Shown: positions 35,210 to 45,355, counted from the first letter of the stretch. The stretch: 64,000 bases of DNA from Cycloclasticus sp. (GCA_002733135.1 NVUJ01000003.1:22018-86017), one strand, 5' to 3'. Notes: a model not told the origin generated them from the sequence alone. Program-made: numbers and translations.

Positions 35210-36237
35210 TGGATATTAAACAAGCGCTTGAAATGGCGATAAATCATCAGGATTTATCAACTGAGCAAATGATCAGCGTGATGCGCGAAGTGATGAAGGG
35301 TGAAACGACTGACGCTCAAATTGGTGGGTTTTTAATAGCGTTAAGAATGAAAGGTGAATCGCTGGATGAAATTGAAGGTGCAGCCATTGTGATGCGTGAG
35401 TTGGCAAGTAAGGTCAATGTGTCGGCAATGCATTTAGTTGATACCTGTGGAACCGGTGGCGACGGCTCAGATTTATTTAATGTGTCAACGGCTAGTGCAT
35501 TCATCGTTGCGGCGGCTGGTGGCAGCGTTGCTAAGCACGGTAACCGTTCTATTTCTAGCTCAACAGGTAGTGCCGATGTATTAGAGGCAGCAGGCATTAA
35601 TTTAAGTTTAACCCCTGAGCAAGTTGCAGATTGCATTGCTGACATTGGTATTGGCTTTATGTTTGCCCCCGCTCACCATAGCGCGATGAAGCACGCGATT
35701 GGCCCACGCAAGGAATTGGCTCAACGGACTATTTTTAATATGTTGGGGCCAATGACAAACCCAGCGGGGGTGAAAAACCAAGTGATAGGCGTTTTTAACG
35801 GCGCGTTATGTAAGCCAATTGCTGACGTGTTAGGGCGTTTAGGCAGTGAGCACGTTCTAGTCGTACACGCGCACGATGGCTTGGATGAAATTAGTTTAGC
35901 AACGCCTACGCATATTGCGGAGTTTAAAAATGGTGATGTTAAGGAATACGATATAACGCCAGAAGATATGGGTATTGCTAGCCAAAGTTTAATCGGTTTA
36001 ACCGTAGATAGTGCAGAACAGTCGTTGGAATTAATTAACGACGCATTAAGTGAACAACGTACGGTGGAAGGTAAAAAAGCAGCTGATATATTGGCGCTTA
36101 ATGCGGGTGCTGCGTTGTATGTTTGTGGTGTATCACAGAGCATTAAAGCAGGCGTAGAGTTGGCAAAACATACGATTGAAACGGGTGCCGCACTAAAAAA
36201 ACTCGCCGAATTAAAAGAAAAAACGCAGGGTTTTTAA
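35209..36237 (+). CDS. trpD: Anthranilate phosphoribosyltransferase
   Basis: This 342-residue enzyme transfers phosphoribose from PRPP to anthranilate. Diagnostic motifs are [37 protein letters not shown], and [14 protein letters not shown] with [17 protein letters not shown]. It overlaps the trpG stop by one base. The protein is not fused to TrpG, unlike in enterics. Confidence 0.96.
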   Translation: MDIKQALEMAINHQDLSTEQMISVMREVMKGETTDAQIGGFLIALRMKGESLDEIEGAAIVMRELASKVNVSAMHLVDTCGTGGDGSDLFNVSTASAFIVAAAGGSVAKHGNRSISSSTGSADVLEAAGINLSLTPEQVADCIADIGIGFMFAPAHHSAMKHAIGPRKELAQRTIFNMLGPMTNPAGVKNQVIGVFNGALCKPIADVLGRLGSEHVLVVHAHDGLDEISLATPTHIAEFKNGDVKEYDITPEDMGIASQSLIGLTVDSAEQSLELINDALSEQRTVEGKKAADILALNAGAALYVCGVSQSIKAGVELAKHTIETGAALKKLAELKEKTQGF

Positions 36238-36238
36238 G

Positions 36239-37036
36239 GTGAGTAATACACCTGACGTATTAAAAAAAATTCTCGCTAGAAAACAGGAAGAAATAGCAGA
36301 GCGTTCGGCCAGTGTGTCTATCGCAGATTTAAAACGCCAAATTGAAACGGCCTCGCCAGTACGCGGATTTATTGGAGCTATTCAGCAAAAACTTGAAGCC
36401 GGCCAATCCGCTGTTATTGCCGAAGTAAAAAAGGCCTCGCCGAGCAAAGGCTTGTTACGTGAAAACTTTATCCCGGCGGATATCGCAAGAAGTTATCAGG
36501 CAGGGGGTGCTGCTTGTTTGTCCGTATTAACTGATAAAGACTTTTTTCAAGGTTCTGAAGCGTACTTAAAACAAGCCAGATCGGCGTGTGAACTGCCGGT
36601 AATTCGTAAAGATTTTATTGTTGATTCGTATCAAGTGTACGAAGCACGTGCGATGGGTGCAGATTGTATTTTGCTGATAGTGGCCGCTTTAGATGACGAG
36701 GTGTTATCGGGCTTGTATGAATTGGCAAATGACTTGGGTATGGATGTGCTGGTAGAAGTGCATGATGCTGAAGAGTTGCAACGGGCGTTAAAGCTCAATC
36801 TCTTATTAGTCGGCATTAATAATAGAAATTTACGGACATTCGAAACATCGTTACAAACAACGGTGAACCTATTACCTGACATTCCAGACAATGTGGTGGT
36901 GGTGAGTGAAAGCGGCTTGCATAAAACGGGTGATATTGCGCTGCTAAGAAAGCATAACGTTAATACGTTCTTGATTGGTGAGGCGTTTATGCGTTGCGAT
37001 GACCCAGGTGAGGCGCTAAAGAGTTTAATTGCTTAG
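36239..37036 (+). CDS. trpC: Indole-3-glycerol phosphate synthase
   Basis: This 265-residue TIM-barrel enzyme converts CdRP to indoleglycerol phosphate. It has [30 protein letters not shown] with the catalytic Lys, [24 protein letters not shown], and [11 protein letters not shown]. It starts with GTG one base after the trpD stop. It lacks the TrpF domain found fused in E. coli. The end overlaps the convergent crp gene by 4 bases. Confidence 0.96.
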   Translation: MSNTPDVLKKILARKQEEIAERSASVSIADLKRQIETASPVRGFIGAIQQKLEAGQSAVIAEVKKASPSKGLLRENFIPADIARSYQAGGAACLSVLTDKDFFQGSEAYLKQARSACELPVIRKDFIVDSYQVYEARAMGADCILLIVAALDDEVLSGLYELANDLGMDVLVEVHDAEELQRALKLNLLLVGINNRNLRTFETSLQTTVNLLPDIPDNVVVVSESGLHKTGDIALLRKHNVNTFLIGEAFMRCDDPGEALKSLIA

Positions 37037-37707
37037 CGTGCTCCTTTAACCAATATTGTTTTGCCATTCACTTGAATAAGACCTTCTTCGCCCATTGATT
37101 TTAAGACGCGACCAGCCATTTCTCGTGAACAACCAACCATACGACCAATATCTTGGCGGGTAATTCTAATTTGCATGCCGTCAGGGTGCGTCATTGCTTC
37201 AGGCGTTTCAGTTAATTCCATTAACGTTCTTGCTACGCGACCACTAACATCTAGAAAAGCAAGGTGCCCAGCCTTGCGACTAGTTTGTAATAATCGTTTA
37301 GCGAGATGTTTACCTAATGCAATGATTATTTGTTTGCTTTCAAGTTGTAGCTCATTTTCTAGTAAAGAATTTAACCGGTTATAGCTTATGCCCGCTAATT
37401 GGCAGGGTGAGCATGCTTGCACGTATACATCTCGTTTATCTTGAATTTGGTCGGGCTCAAAAAAACCCGCTTCACCAATAAAGTCACCTCGACCCAAAGT
37501 AGCTAGAATAAAATCGTGCCCATCTACCTGATCAACACGAACATACGCTGAACCTTCTATAAAATAATACAAAGTATCGGCTTTATCACCAGGTTGGATG
37601 ATGTCTGTTTTATTTGAATACTCATGCTTGTGACAAAAACCAATGAATTTCTTAAAGGTTTCATCAGACATGCCTGAAAAATTCAAAACGGGCTTTTGTT
37701 TATTCAT
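37033..37707 (-). CDS. crp: Crp-like transcription regulator (CRP/Vfr type)
   Basis: This 224-residue regulator has an N-terminal cyclic-nucleotide fold ([10 protein letters not shown]) and a C-terminal helix-turn-helix ([24 protein letters not shown]) nearly identical in pattern to CRP. The [17 protein letters not shown] dimer helix is present, with the TS pair before it. In the cAMP pocket the Arg-Ser pair of CRP appears as Arg-Asp (KRDVYV), and an insertion precedes it, so the ligand may differ. Neighbours osmC and trpC match the genomic position of vfr/crp in gammaproteobacteria. Confidence 0.88.
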   Translation of the reverse strand: MNKQKPVLNFSGMSDETFKKFIGFCHKHEYSNKTDIIQPGDKADTLYYFIEGSAYVRVDQVDGHDFILATLGRGDFIGEAGFFEPDQIQDKRDVYVQACSPCQLAGISYNRLNSLLENELQLESKQIIIALGKHLAKRLLQTSRKAGHLAFLDVSGRVARTLMELTETPEAMTHPDGMQIRITRQDIGRMVGCSREMAGRVLKSMGEEGLIQVNGKTILVKGAR

Positions 37708-37836
37708 AGTTAATAAGTGTAGCAGAGAATTTTTTTATTACTTTTGTGTTTTTATATTTCAACTGACGCAAAGAAAAATTCGATTGGCACGTTTTATGAT
37801 ATTCTTTGCGCTTAATTTTAAGGCTGGTAAGTATTG

Positions 37837-38262
37837 ATGGATGTGCGAATAAAATGGGTTGATGGTGCAATGTTTCTTGGCGAGTCTGGCAGTGGTCATG
37901 TGGTTGTTATGGATGGTGCGCCGGAAAATGGCGGAAGAAACTTAGGGCTTCGTCCAATGGAAATGCTGCTGACGGGTATGGGTGGTTGCACGGCGTTTGA
38001 TGTGAAGATGATTTTGGACAAAGCGCGCCAGAATGTCACTGACTGTGTGGCTGAGATTCAAGCAGAGCGTGCTGATACGGTACCTGCTGTATTCACTAAA
38101 ATTCACGTGCATTTTATTATTTCGGGCAAAGGTTTGACAGATAAAGCCGTTTCTCGTGCCGTTAGCCTGTCTGCTGAAAAGTATTGTTCGGCATCCATTA
38201 TGTTAAGTAAAGCAGTAGAGATTACACATGATTACGAAATTATTGATGTGGAAGCTGAGTGA
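37837..38262 (+). CDS. OsmC family protein (YhfA type)
   Basis: This 141-residue protein resembles YhfA, the OsmC-like protein next to crp in E. coli. It has RPMEMLLTGMGGCTAFDVKMIL with the conserved Cys, and EKYCSASIMLSKAVEI with the second Cys. OsmC-type proteins reduce organic hydroperoxides with this Cys pair; the YhfA substrate is not known. ATG at 37837 is used; a TTG just before it is in frame. It is divergent from crp, with 129 bases between the starts. Confidence 0.88.
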   Translation: MDVRIKWVDGAMFLGESGSGHVVVMDGAPENGGRNLGLRPMEMLLTGMGGCTAFDVKMILDKARQNVTDCVAEIQAERADTVPAVFTKIHVHFIISGKGLTDKAVSRAVSLSAEKYCSASIMLSKAVEITHDYEIIDVEAE

Positions 38263-38651
38263 AACGACCTAATCCGACCACGGGGCTAAGGCATATTGCG
38301 TTAAATGTTCGTGATTTAGCTAAAGCCGAAAGCTTTTATGTCGGCTTGATGGGGATGGTTGTTGAATGGCGCCCAGATGCCGATAACGTATATCTCACCT
38401 CGGGTAATGATAATTTGGCCTTACACGTCATAACAGGCGAGCAAGAAGGCGTGCCAACACTGGATCACATCGGTTTTTTTTTGGACAGGGAAGAGGACGT
38501 TGATGATTGGTGCGATTTTTTAAAGCATCACGGTGTTAAAATAAAAACTCATCCTCGTAAGCACCGTGATGGCGCAAAAAGCTTCTATTGTGCGGGTCCT
38601 GAAGGCGTGACGGTACAAATTATTTGTCACCCACCACTCATTGGGAAATAG
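38259..38651 (+). CDS. VOC (glyoxalase/bleomycin resistance fold) family protein
   Basis: This 130-residue protein has two beta-alpha-beta-beta-beta modules: RHIALNVRDLAKAESFYVGLMGMVVEW and LDHIGFFLDREEDVDDWCDFL. Metal-binding His/Glu residues of the family are present (RHIALN, LDHIGF, GPEGVTVQI). It starts with GTG overlapping the osmC-like gene by 4 bases. The substrate cannot be told from sequence. Confidence 0.82.
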   Translation: MKRPNPTTGLRHIALNVRDLAKAESFYVGLMGMVVEWRPDADNVYLTSGNDNLALHVITGEQEGVPTLDHIGFFLDREEDVDDWCDFLKHHGVKIKTHPRKHRDGAKSFYCAGPEGVTVQIICHPPLIGK

Positions 38652-38664
38652 CTATCGCTTGTCG

Positions 38665-39945
38665 TTAGATAATTTCTGAGGCAATCTGTCGCATGGCAGA
38701 CGTTATTTGAGACAAATCTTTTTTCTCAATAATATAGGGGGGCATGACGTAGACAAGATTAGAAAAGGGCCTCACCCAAACGCCTAGCTCAACAAACCGT
38801 GGTTGCATCCAGCGAATATCAATCGGTTTGTGTAATTCAATTACACCAACGGCGCCTTTAACTCGCACGTCTTTAACGGAGTTTATATTGCTACAAGGCT
38901 TGAGTTCGGCCTTAAGTTGCACTTCGATATTATCCACATGCTGCTTCCATGGAGAATTTATCAATAGTTCCAAACTCGCATTTGCAACCGCGCAAGCCAT
39001 TGGATTTGCCATAAAGGTCGGGCCGTGCATTAGAGTTGGGTGCTCGCCACCACCAATTCCATCGGCTACTTTGCGAGAACATAAGGTTGCTGCAAGGCTA
39101 AGGTAGCCGCCTGTTAATGCTTTGCCAACACAAAGAATATCAGGGGCAATACTCGCTTGTTCGTAAGCGAATAGAGTACCGGTGCGTCCAAACCCGGTTG
39201 CAATTTCATCCAGAATTAACAGCACATCGTATTTGTCACAAAGCTCTCGTACTTTTTTAAGGTAAGCCGAACTATAAAAACGCATGCCGCCAGCACCTTG
39301 CATGATGGGTTCTAAAATAACCGCGGCAATGGATAAGTGATTTTGTACTAATAACTGTTCGAAGTCGTTAATCGCTTCGGTGTCGTGTTCGTCTTGATTG
39401 GGGCTTTTAGCAAAGAAGTGCTGAGCTAGTACATCTTTAAATAAGTGATGCATGCCACTGTCGGGGTCACAAACTGCCATCGCGCCGAAGGTGTCTCCGT
39501 GATAACCGTTTTTTATGGTGAGTAAGCGTTGTTTTTTAGGTTTATCTTTTGAGGCCCAATATTGAATCGCCATTTTTATGGATACTTCAACGGCGACCGA
39601 GCCAGAATCTGCAAAAAACACGTGTTGTAAGTTTTTGTGGGTGATGTCAATGAGTTTTTTCGCCAAATCGATAGCGGGTTTGTGGGTTAGCCCGCCAAAC
39701 ATTACGTGTGACATGGACTTTAATTGATCTTCAATCGCCGCATTCAATGCAGGGTGGTTGTAGCCGTGAATGGCGGCCCACCAAGATGACATACCATCAA
39801 TTAGCTCGCGACCATCCGCAAGTTTAAGGCGCACGCCGGATGCCGACGCAACAGGGAAAACAGGGCTGGGGTGGCTTAAACTGGTGTAGGGGTGCCAAAT
39901 ATGCTGTTGATCAAATTCAACGGCGCTTTTCCAATCGTTGGGCAC
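38665..39945 (-). CDS. bioA: Adenosylmethionine-8-amino-7-oxononanoate aminotransferase
   Basis: This 426-residue class III aminotransferase makes DAPA in biotin synthesis. Diagnostic features are HIWHPYTS near the N-terminus, the GMSSWWAAIHGYNHP segment, GYHGDTFGAMAVCD, EPIMQGAGGM, LILDEIATGFGRTG and the PLP-Lys region LCVGKALTGGYL. It lies 5 bases after coq7 on the same strand and is likely cotranscribed with it. No other bio gene is in the window. Confidence 0.95.
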   Translation of the reverse strand: MPNDWKSAVEFDQQHIWHPYTSLSHPSPVFPVASASGVRLKLADGRELIDGMSSWWAAIHGYNHPALNAAIEDQLKSMSHVMFGGLTHKPAIDLAKKLIDITHKNLQHVFFADSGSVAVEVSIKMAIQYWASKDKPKKQRLLTIKNGYHGDTFGAMAVCDPDSGMHHLFKDVLAQHFFAKSPNQDEHDTEAINDFEQLLVQNHLSIAAVILEPIMQGAGGMRFYSSAYLKKVRELCDKYDVLLILDEIATGFGRTGTLFAYEQASIAPDILCVGKALTGGYLSLAATLCSRKVADGIGGGEHPTLMHGPTFMANPMACAVANASLELLINSPWKQHVDNIEVQLKAELKPCSNINSVKDVRVKGAVGVIELHKPIDIRWMQPRFVELGVWVRPFSNLVYVMPPYIIEKKDLSQITSAMRQIASEII

Positions 39946-39950
39946 GTTTT

Positions 39951-40592
39951 CTAAATCCAGTAAGACGCTTTTGTCATGATTTTTGAGACTAATTGCATGC
40001 CTTGTTTTACGGGCTCCGGTAATTCGGCGGCGCCTTGTTCTATGGCGGTCGTTGCGTGTTGGTTTTCGTCTTCATGCATTTGTTTAAGAATAGCTCGGGT
40101 CTTGTGGTCATCGGCTGAGATTTTTTCTAGGTGCTCATCAATGTGTTTAACGACCTGCTTTTCAGTTTCGGCTAAAAATCCTAAATTCCATTTATCGCCT
40201 GCTAATCCTGCAACAGCGCCTATCGTTAGTGAGCCTGCGTACCATAGAGGATCTAGTAAGCTCGTTTGCTCTCCCAGTTCATTAACGCGTTTTTTACACC
40301 AAGCTAGGTGGTCGTTTTCTTCTTCCGCGGCCCGCTTTAAATTTTCTTGAACAGTTTTGTCTTTCGCTGTTAATGCTTGGCCTTGATACAAAGCTTGTGC
40401 GGCCACTTCGCCCGCGTGATTAACGCGCATTAAGCGTGCGGATAGCTGTGCTTCGTCGTCAGTTAGTTCGCTGTGTTCGGCAGAATCCGCAGGGTTATCA
40501 CGTCCAGTGGTTATTGCGTGACCTGCTAGGGTGCGTAAGATGCGGTCGGCGTGACTAATCAGATTGTCAGCGGGGGAATATGCTCGTTGCAT
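39951..40592 (-). CDS. coq7: COQ7-type demethoxyubiquinone monooxygenase
   Basis: This 213-residue di-iron hydroxylase acts at the C6 position in ubiquinone synthesis. The metal-binding motifs are RVNHAGEVAAQALYQGQ, EEENDHLAWCKKR, and EKQVVKHIDEHLEKI with MHEDENQHA. It replaces the flavin enzyme UbiF, which is consistent with this window having UbiH and one further flavin hydroxylase. It is the first gene of the coq7-bioA pair. Confidence 0.95.
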   Translation of the reverse strand: MQRAYSPADNLISHADRILRTLAGHAITTGRDNPADSAEHSELTDDEAQLSARLMRVNHAGEVAAQALYQGQALTAKDKTVQENLKRAAEEENDHLAWCKKRVNELGEQTSLLDPLWYAGSLTIGAVAGLAGDKWNLGFLAETEKQVVKHIDEHLEKISADDHKTRAILKQMHEDENQHATTAIEQGAAELPEPVKQGMQLVSKIMTKASYWI

Positions 40593-40813
40593 TCGTTTTG
40601 CCTTCTTTGTCGGTAGGTAGAATGATACCGGATGTAAAGCATTGATGTATAGTTGAGGTAATTGATTATGTGAATTGCCCTTAATATCAAAGCGCTGGTT
40701 TGTTCTGTAAAGAATAAAAAATGCATATGAGTAAAAATTCTTTTATAATTAAAAACTAAATATTTTAAATATATTATTCACTTTAGTTATAAAGAAAAAC
40801 AACGCGTATTATT
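40593..40813. other. AT-rich intergenic region between coq7 and cysD
   Basis: This 221-base divergent spacer is strongly AT-rich near cysD. It should carry both promoters. No small gene or terminator is recognisable. Confidence 0.5.
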
Positions 40814-41728
40814 ATGGTTATAAGCAATACAAAGCTAACACACTTAAAAAGACTCGAGGCTGAGTCAATTCATATTATGAGGGAAGTTATTGCGGAGTTT
40901 GATAACCCAGCAATGCTATACAGTGTAGGTAAAGACTCTTCAGTGATGCTGCACCTCGCGCAGAAAGCATTTAACCCCGCGCGCCCACCTTTTCCTCTCG
41001 TACACGTGGATACACAGTGGAAATTTAAAGAGATGATCGAGTTTCGCGGAAAACGAGCGAAAGAAGTCGGTATGGAGTTAGTGGTCTACATTAATCCAAA
41101 AGGCGAAGAGTTAAATATTTCACCTTTTGTGCACGGTTCTTCCATGCACACGGATATTATGAAAACCGAAGGCTTGCGCCAAATGTTGGACAAGTATCAA
41201 TATGATGCAGTGTTTGGCGGCGCTCGACGCGACGAAGAAAAGTCGCGTGCTAAAGAACGCATTTACTCATTTCGTGATAAAAACCACCGTTGGGATCCAA
41301 AGGTGCAGCGTCCAGAACTTTGGGATACATACAATGGCCGCCATCAGCAAGGTGAGTCAATTCGCGTATTCCCATTATCTAATTGGACGGAGCTAGATAT
41401 TTGGCAATATATTTATTTAGAAAGTATTCCTATTCCCGATTTGTACTTTGCAAAAGAGCGCCTTGTGGTTGAATACGGCGGCACTAAAATTATGGTGGAT
41501 GATGACCGTATGCCGGATGAGTTAAAAGCTACTGCGGTGATGGAAAAGGTACGCTTTAGAACCTTAGGTTGTTATCCATTAACTGGCGCGGTGCCATCAG
41601 AGGCTGAAACCTTGCCAGAAATAATTCAGGAAATGTTGTTGACGAAGGTATCCGAGCGGCAAGGTCGGTTAATCGACCACGATGAGTCTGGGTCAATGGA
41701 AAAGAAAAAGATTGAAGGGTATTTCTAA
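40814..41728 (+). CDS. cysD: Sulfate adenylyltransferase subunit 2
   Basis: This 304-residue catalytic subunit makes APS from sulfate and ATP. It contains the PP-loop [17 protein letters not shown], the [15 protein letters not shown] segment, [16 protein letters not shown] and the [13 protein letters not shown] motif. It overlaps cysN by one base and forms an operon with the two kinases and cysQ. No APS/PAPS reductase is nearby, which points to PAPS supply for sulfation as well as, or instead of, assimilation. Confidence 0.97.
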   Translation: MVISNTKLTHLKRLEAESIHIMREVIAEFDNPAMLYSVGKDSSVMLHLAQKAFNPARPPFPLVHVDTQWKFKEMIEFRGKRAKEVGMELVVYINPKGEELNISPFVHGSSMHTDIMKTEGLRQMLDKYQYDAVFGGARRDEEKSRAKERIYSFRDKNHRWDPKVQRPELWDTYNGRHQQGESIRVFPLSNWTELDIWQYIYLESIPIPDLYFAKERLVVEYGGTKIMVDDDRMPDELKATAVMEKVRFRTLGCYPLTGAVPSEAETLPEIIQEMLLTKVSERQGRLIDHDESGSMEKKKIEGYF

Positions 41729-43170
41729 TGGCGATTCAGCAAAATAAGCTAATCGAAACGGATATCGAGGCTTATCTACATCAGCACGAAAATAAGGAGC
41801 TGCTTCGTTTTATTACCTGCGGCAGCGTTGATGATGGAAAAAGCACCTTAATAGGCCGTTTATTGCACGATAGTAAAATGATTTTCGAAGATCAGCTGGC
41901 GGCGATTAATAAAGACTCAAAAAAACACGGCACAACCGGTGAACAGGTTGACTTAGCTTTATTGGTTGATGGGCTACAGTCAGAAAGAGAACAAGGCATT
42001 ACCATCGACGTGGCATACCGTTTTTTCGCCACAGATAGACGTAAGTTCATCATTGCGGATACGCCAGGGCATGAGCAATACACACGCAATATGGCAACGG
42101 GTGCCTCAACGGCAGATCTCGCTATTATTCTTATTGATGCGCGTCATGGTGTGCAAACGCAAACGCGACGCCATAGCTACATCACAAGTCTACTAGGTAT
42201 TAAACACATTATCGTAGCCATTAATAAAATGGACCTCGTTGATTTTAGTGAGCAGCGTTTTAATGAGATTAAAGAACAGTACATTGCCTTTGCTGAAGAC
42301 ATAGGCATTCGTGATTCTGTTTTTGTGCCGGTGTCTGCCTTAACCGGCGATAACGTCGTAAATCCCAGTAAAAAAATGCCGTGGAATAAAGACTTACCGC
42401 TGATGGCACAGCTCAACTCTATTCCGCTTGAAGATACAGTCAATCTGCAAAATTTTAGGCTGCCTGTTCAATACGTAAATCGACCTCATCTGGATTTCAG
42501 GGGTTTCTGCGGCACCATTGCAGCGGGTAGTATTAAGGTGGGCGATAAAGTAACGGTGCTACCTTCAAATAAGACGTCTGTTGTTAAACAAGTGATTCAG
42601 CCCGCCATTGGCGAAGATGATATGACTATTGATGAAGCATTTGCTCCGATGGCCATTACCTTAACGCTTGAAGATGAAGTTGATATCAGTCGCGGCGACA
42701 TGATTGTAAAATCGGATGATATTCCAGAGTTGTCAGATAAGTTTGAAGTCGCACTGGTGTGGATGAATGAAAAAGCAATGCAACCAGGTGTGGAATACCT
42801 TATTAAAAGAGCGTCAAATGTCGTACCAGGCAAGTTCAGCAAAATTGATCATAAAATTAACGTTAATACATTACAAAAAGAGCAAGCAAATGATTTGCAA
42901 CTGAATGAAATTGCACAATGCGAGTTATCGCTTAACAAAGTCATTGCATTTGATTCATATAAAAAAATTAAGGGCACGGGCGGCTTTATTGTTATCGACA
43001 GATATACAAACGCAACACTCGCGGCAGGTATGATTCAAGCCACATCAAGTGAGGCTGACAATAAGCCGACGCATAGGCAATACAGCGCTTTTGAAAAAGA
43101 CTTGAACGAGCTGGTTCGGCAGCACTTTCCTGAATGGGGCTGTCGGTCGATAGATGATTTATCGTCTTAA
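41728..43170 (+). CDS. cysN: Sulfate adenylyltransferase subunit 1 (GTPase)
   Basis: This 480-residue GTPase drives APS synthesis by CysD. G1 is GSVDDGKSTLIGRLLHDSK, followed by the REQGITIDVAYRFF switch, DTPGHEQYTRNMATGAS and NKMDLVDFSE. Domains II and III follow. It ends without a CysC domain, so APS kinase is separate here. A 53-base gap separates it from the next gene. Confidence 0.97.
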   Translation: MAIQQNKLIETDIEAYLHQHENKELLRFITCGSVDDGKSTLIGRLLHDSKMIFEDQLAAINKDSKKHGTTGEQVDLALLVDGLQSEREQGITIDVAYRFFATDRRKFIIADTPGHEQYTRNMATGASTADLAIILIDARHGVQTQTRRHSYITSLLGIKHIIVAINKMDLVDFSEQRFNEIKEQYIAFAEDIGIRDSVFVPVSALTGDNVVNPSKKMPWNKDLPLMAQLNSIPLEDTVNLQNFRLPVQYVNRPHLDFRGFCGTIAAGSIKVGDKVTVLPSNKTSVVKQVIQPAIGEDDMTIDEAFAPMAITLTLEDEVDISRGDMIVKSDDIPELSDKFEVALVWMNEKAMQPGVEYLIKRASNVVPGKFSKIDHKINVNTLQKEQANDLQLNEIAQCELSLNKVIAFDSYKKIKGTGGFIVIDRYTNATLAAGMIQATSSEADNKPTHRQYSAFEKDLNELVRQHFPEWGCRSIDDLSS

Positions 43171-43223
43171 GAGAGTAGCGTAAGACGTGATGGATAGACA
43201 AGCTGTAAGGAACGCAACAGGCT

Positions 43224-43949
43224 ATGTATAAAGAAACCAATAAACGTTCTGTTGTTAAAGGCATCACATGGCGGGTGATTGCCACAACGACGACTATTCT
43301 TATAGTCTATTTTTTCTTTGGCCGTTTAGACCTTGCTATTGCCGCAGGTGCAATAGAAACGGTGTTAAAAATTGGGTTATTCTGGGCGCATGAAAGGGCT
43401 TGGTTCAAAGTACGTTGGGGTAAGAAGAGAATAGAGCCGTTTAACCTTTGGTTTACTGGACTTCCTTTAAGTGGAAAAACAACCATTGCCGACAAAGTTT
43501 ACGAAGAACTTGAACAGCTACATATCCCAATTGAGCGTATTGATTCGAAAGATATTCGCGATCTAATACCGAATATCGGCTATACGCGAGAGGATCGAAA
43601 TCGCCATATGCACCGCATTGGCAATCTTATCTGCACCTTGCAGAACAACTCAATTTCAACGGTTGCGTCGTTCGTATCTCCCTATAAAGAATCGCGTGGT
43701 GCTATTCGTGAGATGGTGAATAATAATATTGTCGTGTACGTAAAAGCAGATATTGAAACGTGTAAGCAGCGTGATTATAAAGGCGCATACGCCAAAGCGC
43801 TGAGTGGCGAGTTTAAAAATTTCCCAGGTGTAGATGAAGTATATGAAGAGCCGGAACACGCAGAAATAGTGATTGATACAGATATGACGAGTGTTGACGA
43901 GGCAGTTGAGACTATCGTTAAGTATGTTAAAAAAAGCTGCATTAAGTAG
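43224..43949 (+). CDS. DUF2061 membrane domain fused to a divergent APS-kinase-like domain
   Basis: This 241-residue fusion has residues 1-65 matching the DUF2061 membrane module (RSVVKGITWRVIATTTTILIVY, RLDLAIAAGAIETVLKIGLFWAHERAW). Residues of about 72-240 are a CysC-like kinase with Walker A GLPLSGKTT (79-87). The canonical DGDNVR motif is replaced by DSKDIR (107-112), but SFVSPYKESR and GVDEVYEEPEHAEI retain the family pattern. A normal cysC follows, so this copy may act on another substrate or modulate PAPS supply at the membrane. The membrane location is predicted. Confidence 0.82.
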   Translation: MYKETNKRSVVKGITWRVIATTTTILIVYFFFGRLDLAIAAGAIETVLKIGLFWAHERAWFKVRWGKKRIEPFNLWFTGLPLSGKTTIADKVYEELEQLHIPIERIDSKDIRDLIPNIGYTREDRNRHMHRIGNLICTLQNNSISTVASFVSPYKESRGAIREMVNNNIVVYVKADIETCKQRDYKGAYAKALSGEFKNFPGVDEVYEEPEHAEIVIDTDMTSVDEAVETIVKYVKKSCIK

Positions 43950-43959
43950 GGGTAAACCG

Positions 43960-44574
43960 ATGAGTACAAATACCGTTTGGCATGAACATCATGTGAACCA
44001 GAAACAACGTTCCATATTAAAGCAACAGAAGCCTTGTATATTGTGGTTTACAGGGTTGAGTGGCAGTGGAAAATCAACAGTAGCCAATGCCGTCGAAAAC
44101 CTATTGTTTGGAATGAATAAGCACACGTACTTGCTTGATGGAGACAATGTTCGTCAAGGTCTAAACAAGGGGTTAAGTTTTAGCAAAGAAGACCGTATAG
44201 AGAATATCCGGCGCGTAGGAGAAGTAGCAAACTTGTTTTGTGATGCGGGCCTAGTCGTTGTTACTGCATTTATTTCACCATTTGCAAAAGATAGACAGAT
44301 GGTGCGAGATATGGCAATGCAGGGGCAATTTGTAGAAGTATTTATAGATGTGCCATTAGAAGTGTGCGAACAAAGAGACCCGAAAGGTTTATATAAAAAA
44401 GCAAGAGAGGGCGAAATAAAAGATTTTACGGGTATAGATTCCCCTTATGAAGTGCCTGTTAACCCAGAGTTGCATATAGTGAATGATGGCATTTCTATCG
44501 AGCAAGCCGCTGCGCAGGTTATTGACTACCTGAAAAATCATAAATATATCGTAAGCCATGTTAAAAGTTATTAA
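43960..44574 (+). CDS. cysC: Adenylylsulfate kinase
   Basis: This 204-residue APS kinase has the canonical sites ILWFTGLSGSGKSTVAN, LLDGDNVRQGLNKGLSF, RRVGEVANLF, TAFISPFAKDRQMVRD and FTGIDSPYEVP. It phosphorylates APS to PAPS. ATG at 43960 follows AGTAGGGG; the frame is open to 43891 inside the previous gene. Its end overlaps cysQ by 17 bases. Confidence 0.95.
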   Translation: MSTNTVWHEHHVNQKQRSILKQQKPCILWFTGLSGSGKSTVANAVENLLFGMNKHTYLLDGDNVRQGLNKGLSFSKEDRIENIRRVGEVANLFCDAGLVVVTAFISPFAKDRQMVRDMAMQGQFVEVFIDVPLEVCEQRDPKGLYKKAREGEIKDFTGIDSPYEVPVNPELHIVNDGISIEQAAAQVIDYLKNHKYIVSHVKSY

Positions 44575-45346
44575 TACGCAGGATATTGTGGCGCTAGCAA
44601 AACAAGCAGGCGCAGCTATTATGGGAATCTATGAAAAAGACTTTGCAGTGGAGTTTAAAGCCGATGAATCTCCATTAACGGAAGCAGATAAAGCTGCGCA
44701 CGATATTATCGAGGCGGGCTTAAAAACATTAGATCAACAAAATAATACCAATATTCCATTGATGTCTGAGGAAGGTAAAAATATCCCCTATGAAGAAAGA
44801 AAAGATTGGGAGTATTTTTGGATGGTAGACCCAGTGGATGGTACGAAGGAGTTCGTAAAGAAGAATGGCGAGTTTACCGTCAATATCGCACTGATTCACA
44901 AAGGTGTTCCAGTATTGGGTGTTGTGTATGCACCTGTGTTGAATCAAATGTACTGGGCAAAAAAAGGCGAAGGGGCACACAAAGATGGCCAGCCGTTACC
45001 GTTAAAAAACCCAACTCAACGTAAAACCTATAAAATCGTCGCAAGCCGGTCGCACATGTCGGATGAAACGAAAGAATTCATTGATGACATAAAAACGAAT
45101 AAAGAAAAAGAATTAGTGTCGATTGGTAGTTCGCTAAAAATTTGTTTGGTAGCTGAAGGTGAGGCAGATGTTTATCCAAGGATAGCGCCAACTATGGAGT
45201 GGGATACTGCAGCTGCTCATGCAGTTGTTCTGGAGGCAGGGATGACTATGAAAGCATATGAAAATGGAACGATATTGAACCAGCTTACGTACAATAAGAA
45301 AAACTTACTGAACCCATTTTTTATTGTCTCAACGCTTAATTCTTAA
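44558..45346 (+). CDS. cysQ: 3'(2'),5'-bisphosphate nucleotidase
   Basis: This 262-residue Mg-dependent phosphatase of the inositol-monophosphatase fold has SPLTEADKAAHDII, MSEEGKNIPYEER, the metal motif WMVDPVDGTKEFV and the second EWDTAAAHAVVLEAG. It recycles PAP, the product of PAPS-using sulfotransferases and reductases. Its place at the end of the cysDN-kinase-cysC run supports active PAPS use. Confidence 0.93.
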   Translation: MLKVINTQDIVALAKQAGAAIMGIYEKDFAVEFKADESPLTEADKAAHDIIEAGLKTLDQQNNTNIPLMSEEGKNIPYEERKDWEYFWMVDPVDGTKEFVKKNGEFTVNIALIHKGVPVLGVVYAPVLNQMYWAKKGEGAHKDGQPLPLKNPTQRKTYKIVASRSHMSDETKEFIDDIKTNKEKELVSIGSSLKICLVAEGEADVYPRIAPTMEWDTAAAHAVVLEAGMTMKAYENGTILNQLTYNKKNLLNPFFIVSTLNS

Positions 45347-45355
45347 CAATTCTTT

